From Sediminihabitans luteus (lineage in GTDB: Bacteria > Actinomycetota > Actinomycetes > Actinomycetales > Cellulomonadaceae): 64,000 nt of DNA. The stretch is taken from assembly GCF_002797595.1 (NCBI RefSeq), contig NZ_PGFE01000001.1:434001-498000 (forward strand), in the 5' to 3' direction. The notes under the pieces are model-generated. The model worked only from the letters and a program-made list of their open reading frames with translations. It searched no databases and was not told where the DNA came from. Below, piece by piece: positions 38,390 to 47,159 of this stretch (its first letter is position 1; every line of letters starts with the position of its first letter). A program made the position numbers and the translations under genes.

Positions 38390-39097
38390 TCACGTCCTGG
38401 CCCCCTCCTCGGGGCGGGAAGGGGCCGGGAGGTGGCGCTCGAGACCGCTGCCGTCGACCACGAGGTCGGCGCGGTCGCGCAGCGCCGCGACCACGCGCGC
38501 GTTCGCCTCGTCCGAGCGTGCGACCCAGGCCTCGGCGTCGGCCGGGGTGCGGCCGTGCGCGACGTGCCGCGCGACGAGCCGAGCCCGCCGCACGTCGTCG
38601 GGCAGGTCGAGGTACCAGACCTCGTCGAGCAGGCCGCGGACGCCGACCCACGGGTCCGCGGCGCTCGTGACCACGGTCCGGTCCGGGGTCAGCGAGCCGA
38701 GCAGGTAGTTGCCCTCGGTCACCACGACGCGCACCGCGGGCGGGACCTCGATCGCCCCGGCCACGGCGTCCTCGATCTCGCGCCGGAACTCGGGCGCCCA
38801 GACCGTCGCGCCCTCGTCGCGGAGCCGTCCCAGGAGTGCGAGGTACCCCGCGACGTCGAACGTGTCCGGCGCGCCCTTGCGCTCGCGTCGTCCGAGGCGC
38901 ACGAGCGCGGCGTCGGCCAGGTGGAACCCGTCCATGGGCACGACGACGGCGGGCACGTCGCGTTCGCCGAGCGCCGCGACGAGCGCGGCCGCGACCGTCG
39001 ACTTGCCCGCGCCGGGCGCTCCCGCGACGCCCACGAGCGCGCGGCGGTCGCGGGCGAGCCGGACGCACCGCTCGGCGAGCGCCGCGACGCCCGTCAC
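38390..39097 (-). CDS. P-loop nucleoside/sugar kinase-like protein
   Basis: This 235-residue protein has Walker A GAPGAGKST near residue 25, then PMDGFHLAD, RKGAPDTFD and VVTEGNYLL, the pattern of the uridine kinase/pantothenate kinase-like group often annotated as nucleoside/nucleotide kinase or FrcK-like. RRARLVARHVAHGRTPADAEAWVARSDEANA near residue 185 matches the family's lid. The substrate cannot be told. GTG 39097 overlaps the nnr stop (GTGA), so it is coupled to nnr. Confidence 0.85.
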   Translation of the reverse strand: MTGVAALAERCVRLARDRRALVGVAGAPGAGKSTVAAALVAALGERDVPAVVVPMDGFHLADAALVRLGRRERKGAPDTFDVAGYLALLGRLRDEGATVWAPEFRREIEDAVAGAIEVPPAVRVVVTEGNYLLGSLTPDRTVVTSAADPWVGVRGLLDEVWYLDLPDDVRRARLVARHVAHGRTPADAEAWVARSDEANARVVAALRDRADLVVDGSGLERHLPAPSRPEEGART

Positions 39098-40806
39098 TCG
39101 TCGTCCTCGAGCAGCTCCGCGATCACCCCGGGCACGGTGTCGGCCACGTCGAGCGCCGCGACGGGCCCGCCGGGGTTGAGGCGGTCGGCGGCGAGCCCGT
39201 GCACGAGCGCCGCGGACGCCGCGAGCCGCGCCACGCCCTGCGGCTCGTGCACGAGGCGCTCGGAGTACGCCGCGAGCAGGGTCGCGACGATGCCGGTGAG
39301 CACGTCGCCGGCGCCCGCGGTCGCGAGCCACGGCGGCGCGTCGGCCTGCGAGTACACGACCCCGGGCCCGACCACGACGGTCGCCGATCCCTTGAGCAGC
39401 ACGGTCGCGCCCGTGCGCTCGTGCGCACGCACCGCGTGCTCGAGCGGGGCGGCCTCGACGTCCTCGCGGGTCACGCGCTGCCCGAGCGCGCGCAGCAGCC
39501 GGGCGAGCTCGCCGGCGTGCGGCGTCAGGAGCGCGGACGCCGGGAGCCGGGCCGCGTCGTCCGCGGCGAGGAGCTCGGCCACGACGTCGAGCGCGCCCGC
39601 GTCGATGACCGCGGGCACGCGCCGACGTCCGTCGCCGTCGTCGCGACCCTCGTCGCGCAGCGGCGCGGTGACGTCGGCCAGCGCGTCCTGGATCCGGGCG
39701 CGCTGCCCGGCGTCGTCCGCGCCGTCGGCGGGGACGCCGGGGCCGAGGGCCCACGCCTGGACCCGCCCGACGGCCGGCACGACCTCGGGTCGCATCGTCA
39801 CCACCAGCGACCCGACCGCGTCGGGCCCGACGTACCGGACCATGCCCGCGCCCGCGCGCACGGCGGCGGTCGTGGTCAGCACGGCCGCGCCGGGGAACGA
39901 CGGCGTGCCCGCGACGACGCCGACGACGCCGCGCGAGTACTTGTGGTCGTGCGGGCCGGGCACGGGCCACAGCTCGGCGACGTCGTCGTCGCGCAGACGG
40001 CGCACCGCGGGCTGGACCCCGAGCTCGACGATCGGCTGGCTCAGCCCGATGTCGACGAACCGCAGGTCTCCCGCGAGGTGGGTCGCGGGCGGCAGCAGCA
40101 GACCCGGCTTGGTCGCGCCGAACGTGACCGTGAGGTCGGCCCGGAGGACCGGGCCGGGCACCGTGCCGTCGTCGACACCGATCCCGCTGGGCACATCGAC
40201 CGCGACGACCCGCGGACGCCGACGCCGGGCCGGGCGCGTGCGCGCGTCCTCGCCGTCGGTCGAGCCCTGGATCACGAAACCGGGGCCCGTGCTCGGACGG
40301 GCGGCGTCCAGCACGCGTTCGAGCTCGCCCGCACCAGTGAGCGCGCTCACGAGGTCGGCGGCTGCGCCGCGCAGGGCGCCGCGCGCACCGATGCCGAGGA
40401 TCCCGTCGAACACGATGTCGGCCGCGAGCACGTCCGCGACGGCGCTCGACCAGCCGTCGGCGGCAGGCCCGCCCGAGAGGTCGACGAGCGTCCCGCCCGC
40501 CTCCGCGAGCGCCTCCCGCCCCTCGTCGTGCACCGTCGCGCTCGTCGCGAACGCCGTGACCTGCGCTCCCCTGCCCGCAAGGATCGCGCCCGCGTGCAGC
40601 GCGTCGCCGCCGTTCGACCCGCTGCCCACCAGGAGCGCGACGCGCATGCCGTCGAGGCTCGCCCCCGGGTCGCCGGCCGCCGCGACGAGCTCGGGCGACG
40701 ACGCCGCGGCGAGCGCGGTCGAGGCGAGCGTCATGAGCGGCACGCCCTGCGCGAGCAGGGGCTCCTCGGCGGCGCGCACGTCGGCCGCGGTCCAGGCTTC
40801 GATCAT
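39094..40806 (-). CDS. nnr: bifunctional NAD(P)H-hydrate epimerase and ADP-dependent dehydratase
   Basis: This 570-residue protein repairs damaged hydrated NADH and NADPH. The N-terminal YjeF epimerase domain (1-250) shows GSGSNGGDALHAGAILA and DVPSGIGVDDG. The C-terminal YjeF dehydratase domain (280-565) shows KYSRGVVGVVAGTPSFPGAA, LTPHAGELARLL, LLKGSATVV and TAGAGDVLTGIVATLLA. ATG 40806 follows CATCAT by six bases. The location between acpS/glmS and alr is the standard actinobacterial order. A short insertion around residue 205 (STDGEDARTRPARRRR) is unusual. Confidence 0.95.
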   Translation of the reverse strand: MIEAWTAADVRAAEEPLLAQGVPLMTLASTALAAASSPELVAAAGDPGASLDGMRVALLVGSGSNGGDALHAGAILAGRGAQVTAFATSATVHDEGREALAEAGGTLVDLSGGPAADGWSSAVADVLAADIVFDGILGIGARGALRGAAADLVSALTGAGELERVLDAARPSTGPGFVIQGSTDGEDARTRPARRRRPRVVAVDVPSGIGVDDGTVPGPVLRADLTVTFGATKPGLLLPPATHLAGDLRFVDIGLSQPIVELGVQPAVRRLRDDDVAELWPVPGPHDHKYSRGVVGVVAGTPSFPGAAVLTTTAAVRAGAGMVRYVGPDAVGSLVVTMRPEVVPAVGRVQAWALGPGVPADGADDAGQRARIQDALADVTAPLRDEGRDDGDGRRRVPAVIDAGALDVVAELLAADDAARLPASALLTPHAGELARLLRALGQRVTREDVEAAPLEHAVRAHERTGATVLLKGSATVVVGPGVVYSQADAPPWLATAGAGDVLTGIVATLLAAYSERLVHEPQGVARLAASAALVHGLAADRLNPGGPVAALDVADTVPGVIAELLEDDE

Positions 40807-40902
40807 GCGCTCATGATGCCGGTTCGGCCGGGGCCACGCAGCGCCCGCCCCGGCGCGAACGCCCGACCCGCGAGCCAGGAGGCGCCCGGGTACGTTGGAC
40901 GC

Positions 40903-41943
40903 ATGCGATTCGGACTCTTCATCCCGCAGGGCTGGCGGCACGACCTCGTCGGCATCGACCCCTCCGAGCAGTGGGAGACCATGCGTTCCCTCGCCCGGTA
41001 CGCAGACACCACGGCGGCGGGCGAGGGCCTGCCGGGCGACGCGCCGGCGTTCGAGTCGGTGTGGGTGTACGACCACTTCCACACCGTGCCCGAGCCCTCG
41101 ACCGAGGCCACGCACGAGGCCTGGAGCCTCATGGCCGCGTTCGCCGCGTCGACCGAGCGCGTGCGCCTCGGGCAGATGTGCACGTGCATGGCCTACCGCA
41201 ACCCCGCCTACCTCGCGAAGGTCGCCGCGACGGTCGACACGATCTCGGGCGGCCGCACCGAGATGGGCATCGGGGCGGGCTGGTACGAGCACGAGTGGCG
41301 CGCGTACGGCTACGGGTTCCCGACCGCCGGGGACCGCCTCGCCGCGCTCGACGAGGGCGTGCAGATCATGGCGTCGATGTGGCGCGAGGGTTCGTCGACC
41401 TTCCACGGCTCGTACTACTCGACCGACGGCGCCCTGTGCTACCCGCAGCCGCTCCAGCACGGGGCCGGCGACGGCGTCGGGCCGTCGATCCCGCTGTGGA
41501 TCGCGGGCGGCGGGGAGAAGAAGACCCTGCGGACCGCCGCGAAGTACGCGCAGTACACGAACTTCGACGGCTCGCCCGAGGGGTTCGCGCACAAGTCGTC
41601 GGTGCTCGAGGCGCACTGCACGGACGTGGGCCGGGACTTCGGCGAGATCACGCGGTCCGGCAACTACAACGTCATCATCGGGGCGGACGACGCGGCAGTG
41701 CGCGACCGCCTCGCGTGGGCCGAGGACCACTACCGTCGCGTCGTGCCCGCGAAGGCCGACGGCGAGATCGAGAGCCTGCGCAACGGTCCGCTCGTCGGCA
41801 CCCCCGAGCAGATCGTCGAGACGCTGACCACGCTGCAGGGCCTCGGCATGGAGTACGCGATCACGTACTTCCCGGACGCCGCGTACGACCGCGCGTCGCT
41901 CGAGCTGTTCACGCGCGAGGTCGTCCCGGCGCTGCAGGGCTGA
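40903..41943 (+). CDS. LLM-class (luciferase-like) F420-dependent oxidoreductase
   Basis: This 346-residue TIM-barrel protein belongs to the luciferase-like monooxygenase superfamily, type with probable F420 cofactor. Motifs are RFGLFIPQGWRHD at the start, FESVWVYDHFHTVP, RVRLGQMCTCMAYRNPAYLAK, GRTEMGIGAGWYEHEWRAYGY and LVGTPEQIVETL. The ATG follows TACGTT by six bases. It is divergent from nnr and followed five bases later by a DUF1990 gene, so the two probably form one transcript. The substrate is unknown. Confidence 0.9.
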   Translation: MRFGLFIPQGWRHDLVGIDPSEQWETMRSLARYADTTAAGEGLPGDAPAFESVWVYDHFHTVPEPSTEATHEAWSLMAAFAASTERVRLGQMCTCMAYRNPAYLAKVAATVDTISGGRTEMGIGAGWYEHEWRAYGYGFPTAGDRLAALDEGVQIMASMWREGSSTFHGSYYSTDGALCYPQPLQHGAGDGVGPSIPLWIAGGGEKKTLRTAAKYAQYTNFDGSPEGFAHKSSVLEAHCTDVGRDFGEITRSGNYNVIIGADDAAVRDRLAWAEDHYRRVVPAKADGEIESLRNGPLVGTPEQIVETLTTLQGLGMEYAITYFPDAAYDRASLELFTREVVPALQG

Positions 41944-41948
41944 CCGCG

Positions 41949-42440
41949 GTGCCCGGGACCGACCCGACCCGGGGCGCCCGGGACCGACCCGACCCGCCAC
42001 ACGGCCTCGCCGTCGTGCGGCGGGTCGGTACCGGACCCGGCGCCCTCGCCGCCGCGCGCGACGCCGTCCTCACGTGGCAGATGCATCGCCGTGCCGGCGT
42101 CCGCGTCCGGGCCGACGGGCCCGCCGTCGTGGGTGGGGTCGTCGCCGTCCGCCTGGGCCCGGCGCTGCTGGGCCTGCACGGGTCGTGCGTGGTGGTGCAC
42201 GTCGAGGACGGCCCGGGGACCTTCACGATGACGTACCAGACCCTCGACGGTCACGCCGAGTCCGGGACGCAGACCTTCGCGCTCTTCACGACCAGCGACG
42301 GCGCGGTCTGGGGCGACGTCTCGTCGGTGTCGTCTCCCCGGCCGGTCCTGCGCCGTCTCGGCGCGGTCGGGATCCTCGGCCAGCAGGCCATCGCGCTGAG
42401 GTACCTCGGGGCGCTGCGCCGCATCGCCGAGACACCGTGA
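41949..42440 (+). CDS. DUF1990 family protein
   Basis: This 163-residue protein matches the actinobacterial DUF1990 family: LTWQMHRRAGVRV near residue 40, VAVRLGP, CVVVHVEDGPGTFTMTY, LDGHAESGTQTF and a C-terminal LRRLGAVGILGQQAIALRYLGAL. No biochemical role is established. The start GTG 41949 is five bases behind the LLM oxidoreductase stop, implying co-transcription. The first 20 residues are rich in Asp, Pro and Arg and may lie upstream of the true start. Confidence 0.82.
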   Translation: MPGTDPTRGARDRPDPPHGLAVVRRVGTGPGALAAARDAVLTWQMHRRAGVRVRADGPAVVGGVVAVRLGPALLGLHGSCVVVHVEDGPGTFTMTYQTLDGHAESGTQTFALFTTSDGAVWGDVSSVSSPRPVLRRLGAVGILGQQAIALRYLGALRRIAETP

Positions 42441-42458
42441 CCCGCCGCCCCCTCCAGC

Positions 42459-42473
42459 CGCCGAACCGGCGAT
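42459..42473. repeat. interspersed palindromic repeat, copy 1
   Basis: cgccgaaccggcgat, the 15-base core of a repeat found four times within 1.7 kb, lies 19 bases after the DUF1990 gene. Confidence 0.8.
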
Positions 42474-42631
42474 CGTGCTCGCTCGCGGCATCCTGAGTGA
42501 TCACACGTGCCGGGTCGCCGGCCCACGACCACCGGTTCGACGGTCGGCCACAGGGCGCGCCGAGGCGCCGCCGTCCACACCCGCGTCGACACCCGCCGCA
42601 CGACGACGTCCGCGCGCGCTGGGATCAGCGC

Positions 42632-43609
42632 ATGCGCCGCACACCCCTGCCCCCTCAGATCCTCCGTCTGGCCCGTGCTCAGGCCGGACTCGTCAGCACC
42701 CGGCAGTGCGACGCCGCCGGGATCGGCCCCACCGTGCGCCGGGGCCTCGTCGCCCGCCGGGAGTGGACCCGACCAGGACGCGGGGTCTACGACACGACGC
42801 CCGGTCCGCGCTCGGTCGACGACGGACGCCGCGCGGCCGCCTGGACCGCGCTCCTCGCGTTCGGGCCCGACGCCGTGGCGGTCGGCGCGTGCGCCCTCGT
42901 GATGCACCGGGTCGCCGGGCTGCCGTCGCGCATCACGCCCGAGGTCGCGATGCCCGGGGCCGACCGACGCCGCACCCGCGACCAGATCGTGTGCCGCCAC
43001 TTCGACACCGACCTGCGGACCGTCCTCGTCGCCGGACGGCGGGTCGTCGCCCTCGACCTCGCGCTGGCGCAGGCGGTCCCCGAGCTCTCCCGCGCCCACG
43101 GGCTCGCGGTCCTCGACGACGTCCTGCACCGGGGGCTGCTCGACCGGTCAGGGCTCGACCGTGTGCACGACCTCGCGCGCGGACGTCGCGGCGTCGCCTC
43201 CCGGCACGAGCTCTGGGCGTTCGCGGACGCGCGGTCGGAGTCGCCGCTCGAGTCGTTCGCGCGGCTCGACTGCATCGACGCCGGGGTGCCGCCCGACGTC
43301 CTGCAGCTGCCGGTCCTGGACCTGGCGGGTCGAGTGCGCGCCCGGGGCGACATGGCCTGGCGGCTTCCCCACGGCCGCTGGCTCGTCGCCGAGGTCGACG
43401 GGCGTGAGGTCCACGGTCTGCCCGACGCGGTCTACGCCGACCGCAGTCGGCAGAACGCCCTCGTCGGCACCGGGCGGATCGACGTGCTGCGGTTCACGTC
43501 GCACGACCTCGGGCGGATCGGGACGACGGTGCGCGGCGTGCTCGCCCGGGCGCGAACCGGCGATCCTGTCCCGCCGATCCGGTCGTCGTGGTGGTTCGAC
43601 GGCCCGTGA
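42632..43609 (+). CDS. AbiEi-like winged-helix protein with DUF559-like nuclease domain
   Basis: This 325-residue protein starts with a winged helix of the AbiEi antitoxin/regulator type (ILRLARAQAGLVSTRQCDAAGIGPTVRRGLV...). The C-terminal 110 residues look like a DUF559/Vsr-like PD-(D/E)XK endonuclease fold: SPLESFARL, GDMAWRLPHGRWLVAEVDG and DRSRQNALVGTGRIDVLRF. Such proteins are very common in Actinobacteria and have no proven function. No AbiEii toxin gene accompanies it. The ATG at 42632 gives the best N-terminus and follows TGGGAT by six bases. The gene is bracketed by copies of an interspersed repeat. Confidence 0.82.
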   Translation: MRRTPLPPQILRLARAQAGLVSTRQCDAAGIGPTVRRGLVARREWTRPGRGVYDTTPGPRSVDDGRRAAAWTALLAFGPDAVAVGACALVMHRVAGLPSRITPEVAMPGADRRRTRDQIVCRHFDTDLRTVLVAGRRVVALDLALAQAVPELSRAHGLAVLDDVLHRGLLDRSGLDRVHDLARGRRGVASRHELWAFADARSESPLESFARLDCIDAGVPPDVLQLPVLDLAGRVRARGDMAWRLPHGRWLVAEVDGREVHGLPDAVYADRSRQNALVGTGRIDVLRFTSHDLGRIGTTVRGVLARARTGDPVPPIRSSWWFDGP

Positions 43610-43618
43610 GCGACCATG

Positions 43619-43633
43619 ATCGCCGGTTCGGCG
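43619..43633. repeat. interspersed palindromic repeat, copy 2 (inverted)
   Basis: atcgccggttcggcg is the reverse complement of copy 1, ten bases after the AbiEi-like gene. A partial forward copy (gcgaaccggcgat) is inside the end of that gene at 43552-43564. Confidence 0.8.
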
Positions 43634-43695
43634 ACAGGAGGGCGGGGCCAGCAGGAGGGCAGGGCCGGCAGGAGGGCAGGGCCGGCAGGAGGGGG
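43634..43695. repeat. 17-bp tandem repeat before acpS
   Basis: The unit gcaggagggcagggccg is repeated exactly twice (43651-43684) with degenerate flanking units on both sides, filling the space between the repeat copy 2 and the acpS stop. Confidence 0.85.
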
Positions 43696-43696
43696 C

Positions 43697-44047
43697 TCAG
43701 CCCTCGGCGACGACCATTGCCGAGGCGATCCCCGCGTCGTGCGAGATGCTCAGGTGGAAGCTCACGATCCCGAGCTCGGCCGCCCGGGCCGCGACCGTCC
43801 CCGTGATCTCGACCTCGGGCGGTCCGCCCGGCACCCGGTGCACGGTCGCGTCCTGCCACGACATGCCACCGGGCGCCCCGAGGGCCTTCGCGATCGCCTC
43901 CTTGGCGGCGAACCGCGCGGCGAGCGACGCGGACGCGAGCTCGCGCTCGGCGGGCGTGAAGAGCTTCTCGCGCAGCCTCGGGGTGCGCGCGAGCGTCGCC
44001 ATGAACCTGTCGACGTCCACCACGTCGATCCCGACACCGATGATCAT
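43697..44047 (-). CDS. acpS: holo-[acyl-carrier-protein] synthase
   Basis: This 116-residue enzyme attaches 4'-phosphopantetheine to acyl carrier proteins. The opening [14 protein letters not shown] contains the metal-binding Asp, [13 protein letters not shown] the catalytic Glu and Lys, and [17 protein letters not shown] the C-terminal signature. ATG 44047 follows TAGGCT by six bases. It sits between glmS and nnr as usual in Actinobacteria, although here repeats and a plus-strand gene block intervene. Confidence 0.95.
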   Translation of the reverse strand: MIIGVGIDVVDVDRFMATLARTPRLREKLFTPAERELASASLAARFAAKEAIAKALGAPGGMSWQDATVHRVPGGPPEVEITGTVAARAAELGIVSFHLSISHDAGIASAMVVAEG

Positions 44048-44071
44048 CGCGCCAGCCTACGGGTCATGATT

Positions 44072-44133
44072 CGCCGACCCGGCGATCGTGATCGCCCCGA
44101 GATCCGGGAACGACGACAATCGCCGGTTCGGCG
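44072..44133. repeat. interspersed repeat copies 3 and 4 forming a hairpin
   Basis: cgccgacccggcgat (44072-44086) and atcgccggttcggcg (44119-44133) pair over 15 bases with one mismatch and a 32-base loop, in the spacer between acpS and the end of glmS. The hairpin could act as the glmS terminator. Confidence 0.75.
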
Positions 44134-44148
44134 CAGCAATGGTCCGTG

Positions 44149-46014
44149 CTACTCGACCGTGACCGACTTGGCCAGGTTGCGGGGCTGGTCGACGTCGAGG
44201 CCCTTCGCGGTCGCGAGCGCCATCGCGAAGATCTGCAGCGGCACGGTCGCGAGCAGGGGCTGCAGGAGCGTCGGCGCCTGCGGGATCCAGAAGATCTCGT
44301 CGGCGTAGGGCAGCACCGCGTCGTCGCCGTCCTCCGCGATCACGAGCGTGCGCGCCCCGCGCGCCCGGATCTCCTGGATGTTCGACACGACCTTCGAGTG
44401 CAGCGAGTCGCGCCCGCGCGGCGAGGGGACGACGACGAACACTGGCTGGCCCTCGTCGATGAGCGCGATCGGTCCGTGCTTGAGCTCGCCCGCGGCGAAG
44501 CCCTCGGCGTGGATGTACGCGAGCTCCTTGAGCTTGAGCGCGCCCTCCATCGCGACCGGGAACCCGACGTGCCGGCCGAGGAACAGCACCGACGAGGCCC
44601 CGCGCATCGACCGCGCGACCGCGCGCACGTACTCGCCGCGCTCGATCACGGTCTGGATCTTGCGGGGCATGTCGCGCAGGTCGTCGAGCAGCGTCGCGAT
44701 CTCGTCGGGGAACTTGTTGCCGCGCAGCTGCGCGAGGTACAGGCCGAGCAGGTACGCGGCGGTGATCTGCGACAGGAACGCCTTGGTCGAGGCGACCGCG
44801 ATCTCGGGGCCCGCGTGCGTGTAGAGCACCGCGTCGGACTCGCGCGGGATCGTCGAGCCGTGCGTGTTGACGATCGAGACGACCTTGGCGCCCTGCTCGC
44901 GCGCGTGCCGCACCGCCATGAGCGTGTCCATCGTCTCGCCGGACTGCGTGACCGCGACGACGAGGGTCTTCTCGTTCACGATCGGGTCGCGGTAGCGGAA
45001 CTCGTGCGCGAGCTCGACCTCGACGGGGATGCGGCACCAGTGCTCGATCGCGTACTTGGCGACGTGCCCCGCGTAGGCGGCGGTGCCGCACGCGATCACG
45101 ATGATCTTGTCGATCGAGCGCAGCACGGCCTCGTCGATGCGCACGTCGTCGAGCACGAGGCGCCCGTCCGCGTCGGTGCGTCCGAGCAGCGTGTCGCCCA
45201 CGGCCTGCGGCTGGTCGTGGATCTCCTTGTCCATGAAGGACTCGAAGCCGCCCTTCTCGGCGGCCGCGGCGTCCCAGTCGACCGTGAAGTGCTTGGCCTC
45301 GGCGGGCGCGCCGTCGAAGTCGAGGACCTCGACCGCGTCGGGGCGGATCGTGACGACCTGGTCCTGGCCGAGCTCGAGGGCCTCGCTCGTGTGCGCGACG
45401 AACGCCGCGACGTCCGAGCCCATGAAGTTCTCGCCGTCGCCGAGGCCGACGACGAGGGGTGAGTCGTGGCGCGCGCCGACGACGGTGCCGGGCAGGTCGG
45501 CGTGCACCGCGAGGAGCGTGAACGTGCCCTCGAGGCGGCGCGCGACCTCGCACATCGCGGTCGTGAGGTCCTTGCTGTCGCGGTAGGCCCGCGCGAGGAG
45601 CTGGGCCGCGACCTCGGTGTCGGTCTCGGACGCGAACGTCACGCCCTCGTCGACCAGCTCGGCCTTGAGCACCGCGAAGTTCTCGACGATCCCGTTGTGG
45701 ATCACGGCGAGGCGGCCGTCGTCCGCGAGGTGCGGGTGCGCGTTGCGGTCGGTCGGTCCGCCGTGCGTCGCCCAGCGCGTGTGCCCGATCGCGGCGCTGG
45801 CCGCGGGCAGCGGGTTCGCGTCGATCTCCGCGACCAGGTTGGCGAGCTTGCCCGCCTTCTTGGCCGCCGCGACCTGTCCGTCACCCGCTCCGACGAGCGC
45901 GACGCCCGCCGAGTCGTAGCCCCGGTACTCGAGCCGGCGCAGCCCTTCCAGGACGACGTCGAGGGGTCGCCCCGAGGTCTCCTGCGGCCCTACGTATCCC
46001 ACGATTCCACACAT
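44149..46014 (-). CDS. glmS: glutamine-fructose-6-phosphate aminotransferase (isomerizing)
   Basis: This 621-residue enzyme makes glucosamine 6-phosphate from fructose 6-phosphate and glutamine. The N-terminal glutaminase begins MCGIVGYVG with nucleophile Cys2, and shows RLEYRGYDSAG and HTRWATHG. The C-terminal part has two SIS domains (IACGTAAYAGHV, VTQSGETMDTL, STKAFLSQ, KELAYIHAEG, KHGPIALI) and ends KSVTVE. The start is fixed by Cys2; TACACT at 46023-46028 is eight bases upstream, so the leader is very short or absent. GlmM, 3 kb away, takes the product on to GlcN-1-P. Confidence 0.97.
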   Translation of the reverse strand: MCGIVGYVGPQETSGRPLDVVLEGLRRLEYRGYDSAGVALVGAGDGQVAAAKKAGKLANLVAEIDANPLPAASAAIGHTRWATHGGPTDRNAHPHLADDGRLAVIHNGIVENFAVLKAELVDEGVTFASETDTEVAAQLLARAYRDSKDLTTAMCEVARRLEGTFTLLAVHADLPGTVVGARHDSPLVVGLGDGENFMGSDVAAFVAHTSEALELGQDQVVTIRPDAVEVLDFDGAPAEAKHFTVDWDAAAAEKGGFESFMDKEIHDQPQAVGDTLLGRTDADGRLVLDDVRIDEAVLRSIDKIIVIACGTAAYAGHVAKYAIEHWCRIPVEVELAHEFRYRDPIVNEKTLVVAVTQSGETMDTLMAVRHAREQGAKVVSIVNTHGSTIPRESDAVLYTHAGPEIAVASTKAFLSQITAAYLLGLYLAQLRGNKFPDEIATLLDDLRDMPRKIQTVIERGEYVRAVARSMRGASSVLFLGRHVGFPVAMEGALKLKELAYIHAEGFAAGELKHGPIALIDEGQPVFVVVPSPRGRDSLHSKVVSNIQEIRARGARTLVIAEDGDDAVLPYADEIFWIPQAPTLLQPLLATVPLQIFAMALATAKGLDVDQPRNLAKSVTVE

Positions 46015-46169
46015 GATCTGGGAGTGTATCCCGACCCCGCGACACCCTCTCGGCCGCACGATCCTGCGGTTTTTTGCGACCACCCCCAACGATTCCCGAA
46101 CCTCCGACGGACGCCGCCCCGGCCCGACCGCGGCGCGCCGCCGCACGCGGATCAGGCAGAATCGGACGT

Positions 46170-47156
46170 GTGGCACAGCCCTTGGAGCCCCTCGCGGGCA
46201 CACCGTTCGCGCACCTGAGCGAGCACCCGACCCCGTACGTCGACCTCGACCGCGCCGCGTGGAGCAGGCTCTCGTCCTCGACCCCGCTGCCGCTCACCGA
46301 CACCGACGTCGAGCACCTGCGCGGCCTGGGCGACCCGATCGACCTCGCGGAGGTCGACGCGATCTACCGTCCGCTGTCGCGGCTGCTCAACCTGTACGTG
46401 CAGGCGACCTCGGGGCTGCACGACGTGACGAGCACGTTCCTGGGCGAGCACCCGGCCCGTACGCCGTACGTGATCGGCGTCGCCGGGTCGGTCGCGGTCG
46501 GCAAGTCGACGACCGCGCGCGTGCTGCGCGAGATGATGGCGCGCTGGCCCGAGACCCCGCGCGTCGAGCTCGTCACGACCGACGGGTTCCTCTACCCCAA
46601 CGCCGAGCTGCGTCGGCGCGGGCTCATGGAGCGCAAGGGGTTCCCGGAGTCGTACGACCGGCGCGCGCTCGTGCGGTTCCTCTCGCGCGTCAAGGCTGGG
46701 CAGTCCGAGGTGCGCGCCCCGGTCTACGACCACCTGACGTACGACATCGTCAAGGGCGCCGAGGCGGTCGTGCACCGACCCGACGTCCTCATCGTCGAAG
46801 GACTGAACGTGCTCCAGCCCGCGCGACCGAGCGGCGCCGACGGGTCCACGGTCGCCGTGAGCGACTTCTTCGACCTGTCGATCTACGTCGACGCGCGCAC
46901 GCGCAACATCCGGCAGTGGTACGTCGACCGGTTCCTCAAGCTGCGCCGGACCGCGTTCGCCGACCCGTCGTCCTACTTCAACCGCTACGCGGGCCTGAGC
47001 GACGACGAGGCCGTGGCGACCGCCAAGCGGATCTGGGACTCGATCAACGCGCCGAACCTCGAGGAGAACATCCTCCCGACGCGGGGTCGCGCGACGATCG
47101 TCATGACCAAGGGGCTGGACCACACGGTCCAAAGGGTCCGGCTGCGCAAGCTCTGA
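46170..47156 (+). CDS. coaA: type I pantothenate kinase
   Basis: This 328-residue enzyme phosphorylates pantothenate, the first step of CoA synthesis. Motifs: Walker [13 protein letters not shown] near residue 100, [29 protein letters not shown] and [20 protein letters not shown]. The start GTG 46170 (VAQPLEPL) follows CAGAAT by seven bases; a longer version from 46074 would add an alanine/arginine-rich unconserved leader. It is divergent from glmS, sharing a 155-base control region, and converges on the DedA gene three bases away. Confidence 0.95.
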   Translation: MAQPLEPLAGTPFAHLSEHPTPYVDLDRAAWSRLSSSTPLPLTDTDVEHLRGLGDPIDLAEVDAIYRPLSRLLNLYVQATSGLHDVTSTFLGEHPARTPYVIGVAGSVAVGKSTTARVLREMMARWPETPRVELVTTDGFLYPNAELRRRGLMERKGFPESYDRRALVRFLSRVKAGQSEVRAPVYDHLTYDIVKGAEAVVHRPDVLIVEGLNVLQPARPSGADGSTVAVSDFFDLSIYVDARTRNIRQWYVDRFLKLRRTAFADPSSYFNRYAGLSDDEAVATAKRIWDSINAPNLEENILPTRGRATIVMTKGLDHTVQRVRLRKL

Positions 47157-47159
47157 GCG

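Noticed and set aside
42497-42631. 45-residue N-terminal extension of the AbiEi-like protein
   Set aside because: It is an Arg/His/Pro-rich unconserved stretch in a repeat-bearing spacer; the wHTH begins right after ATG 42632.
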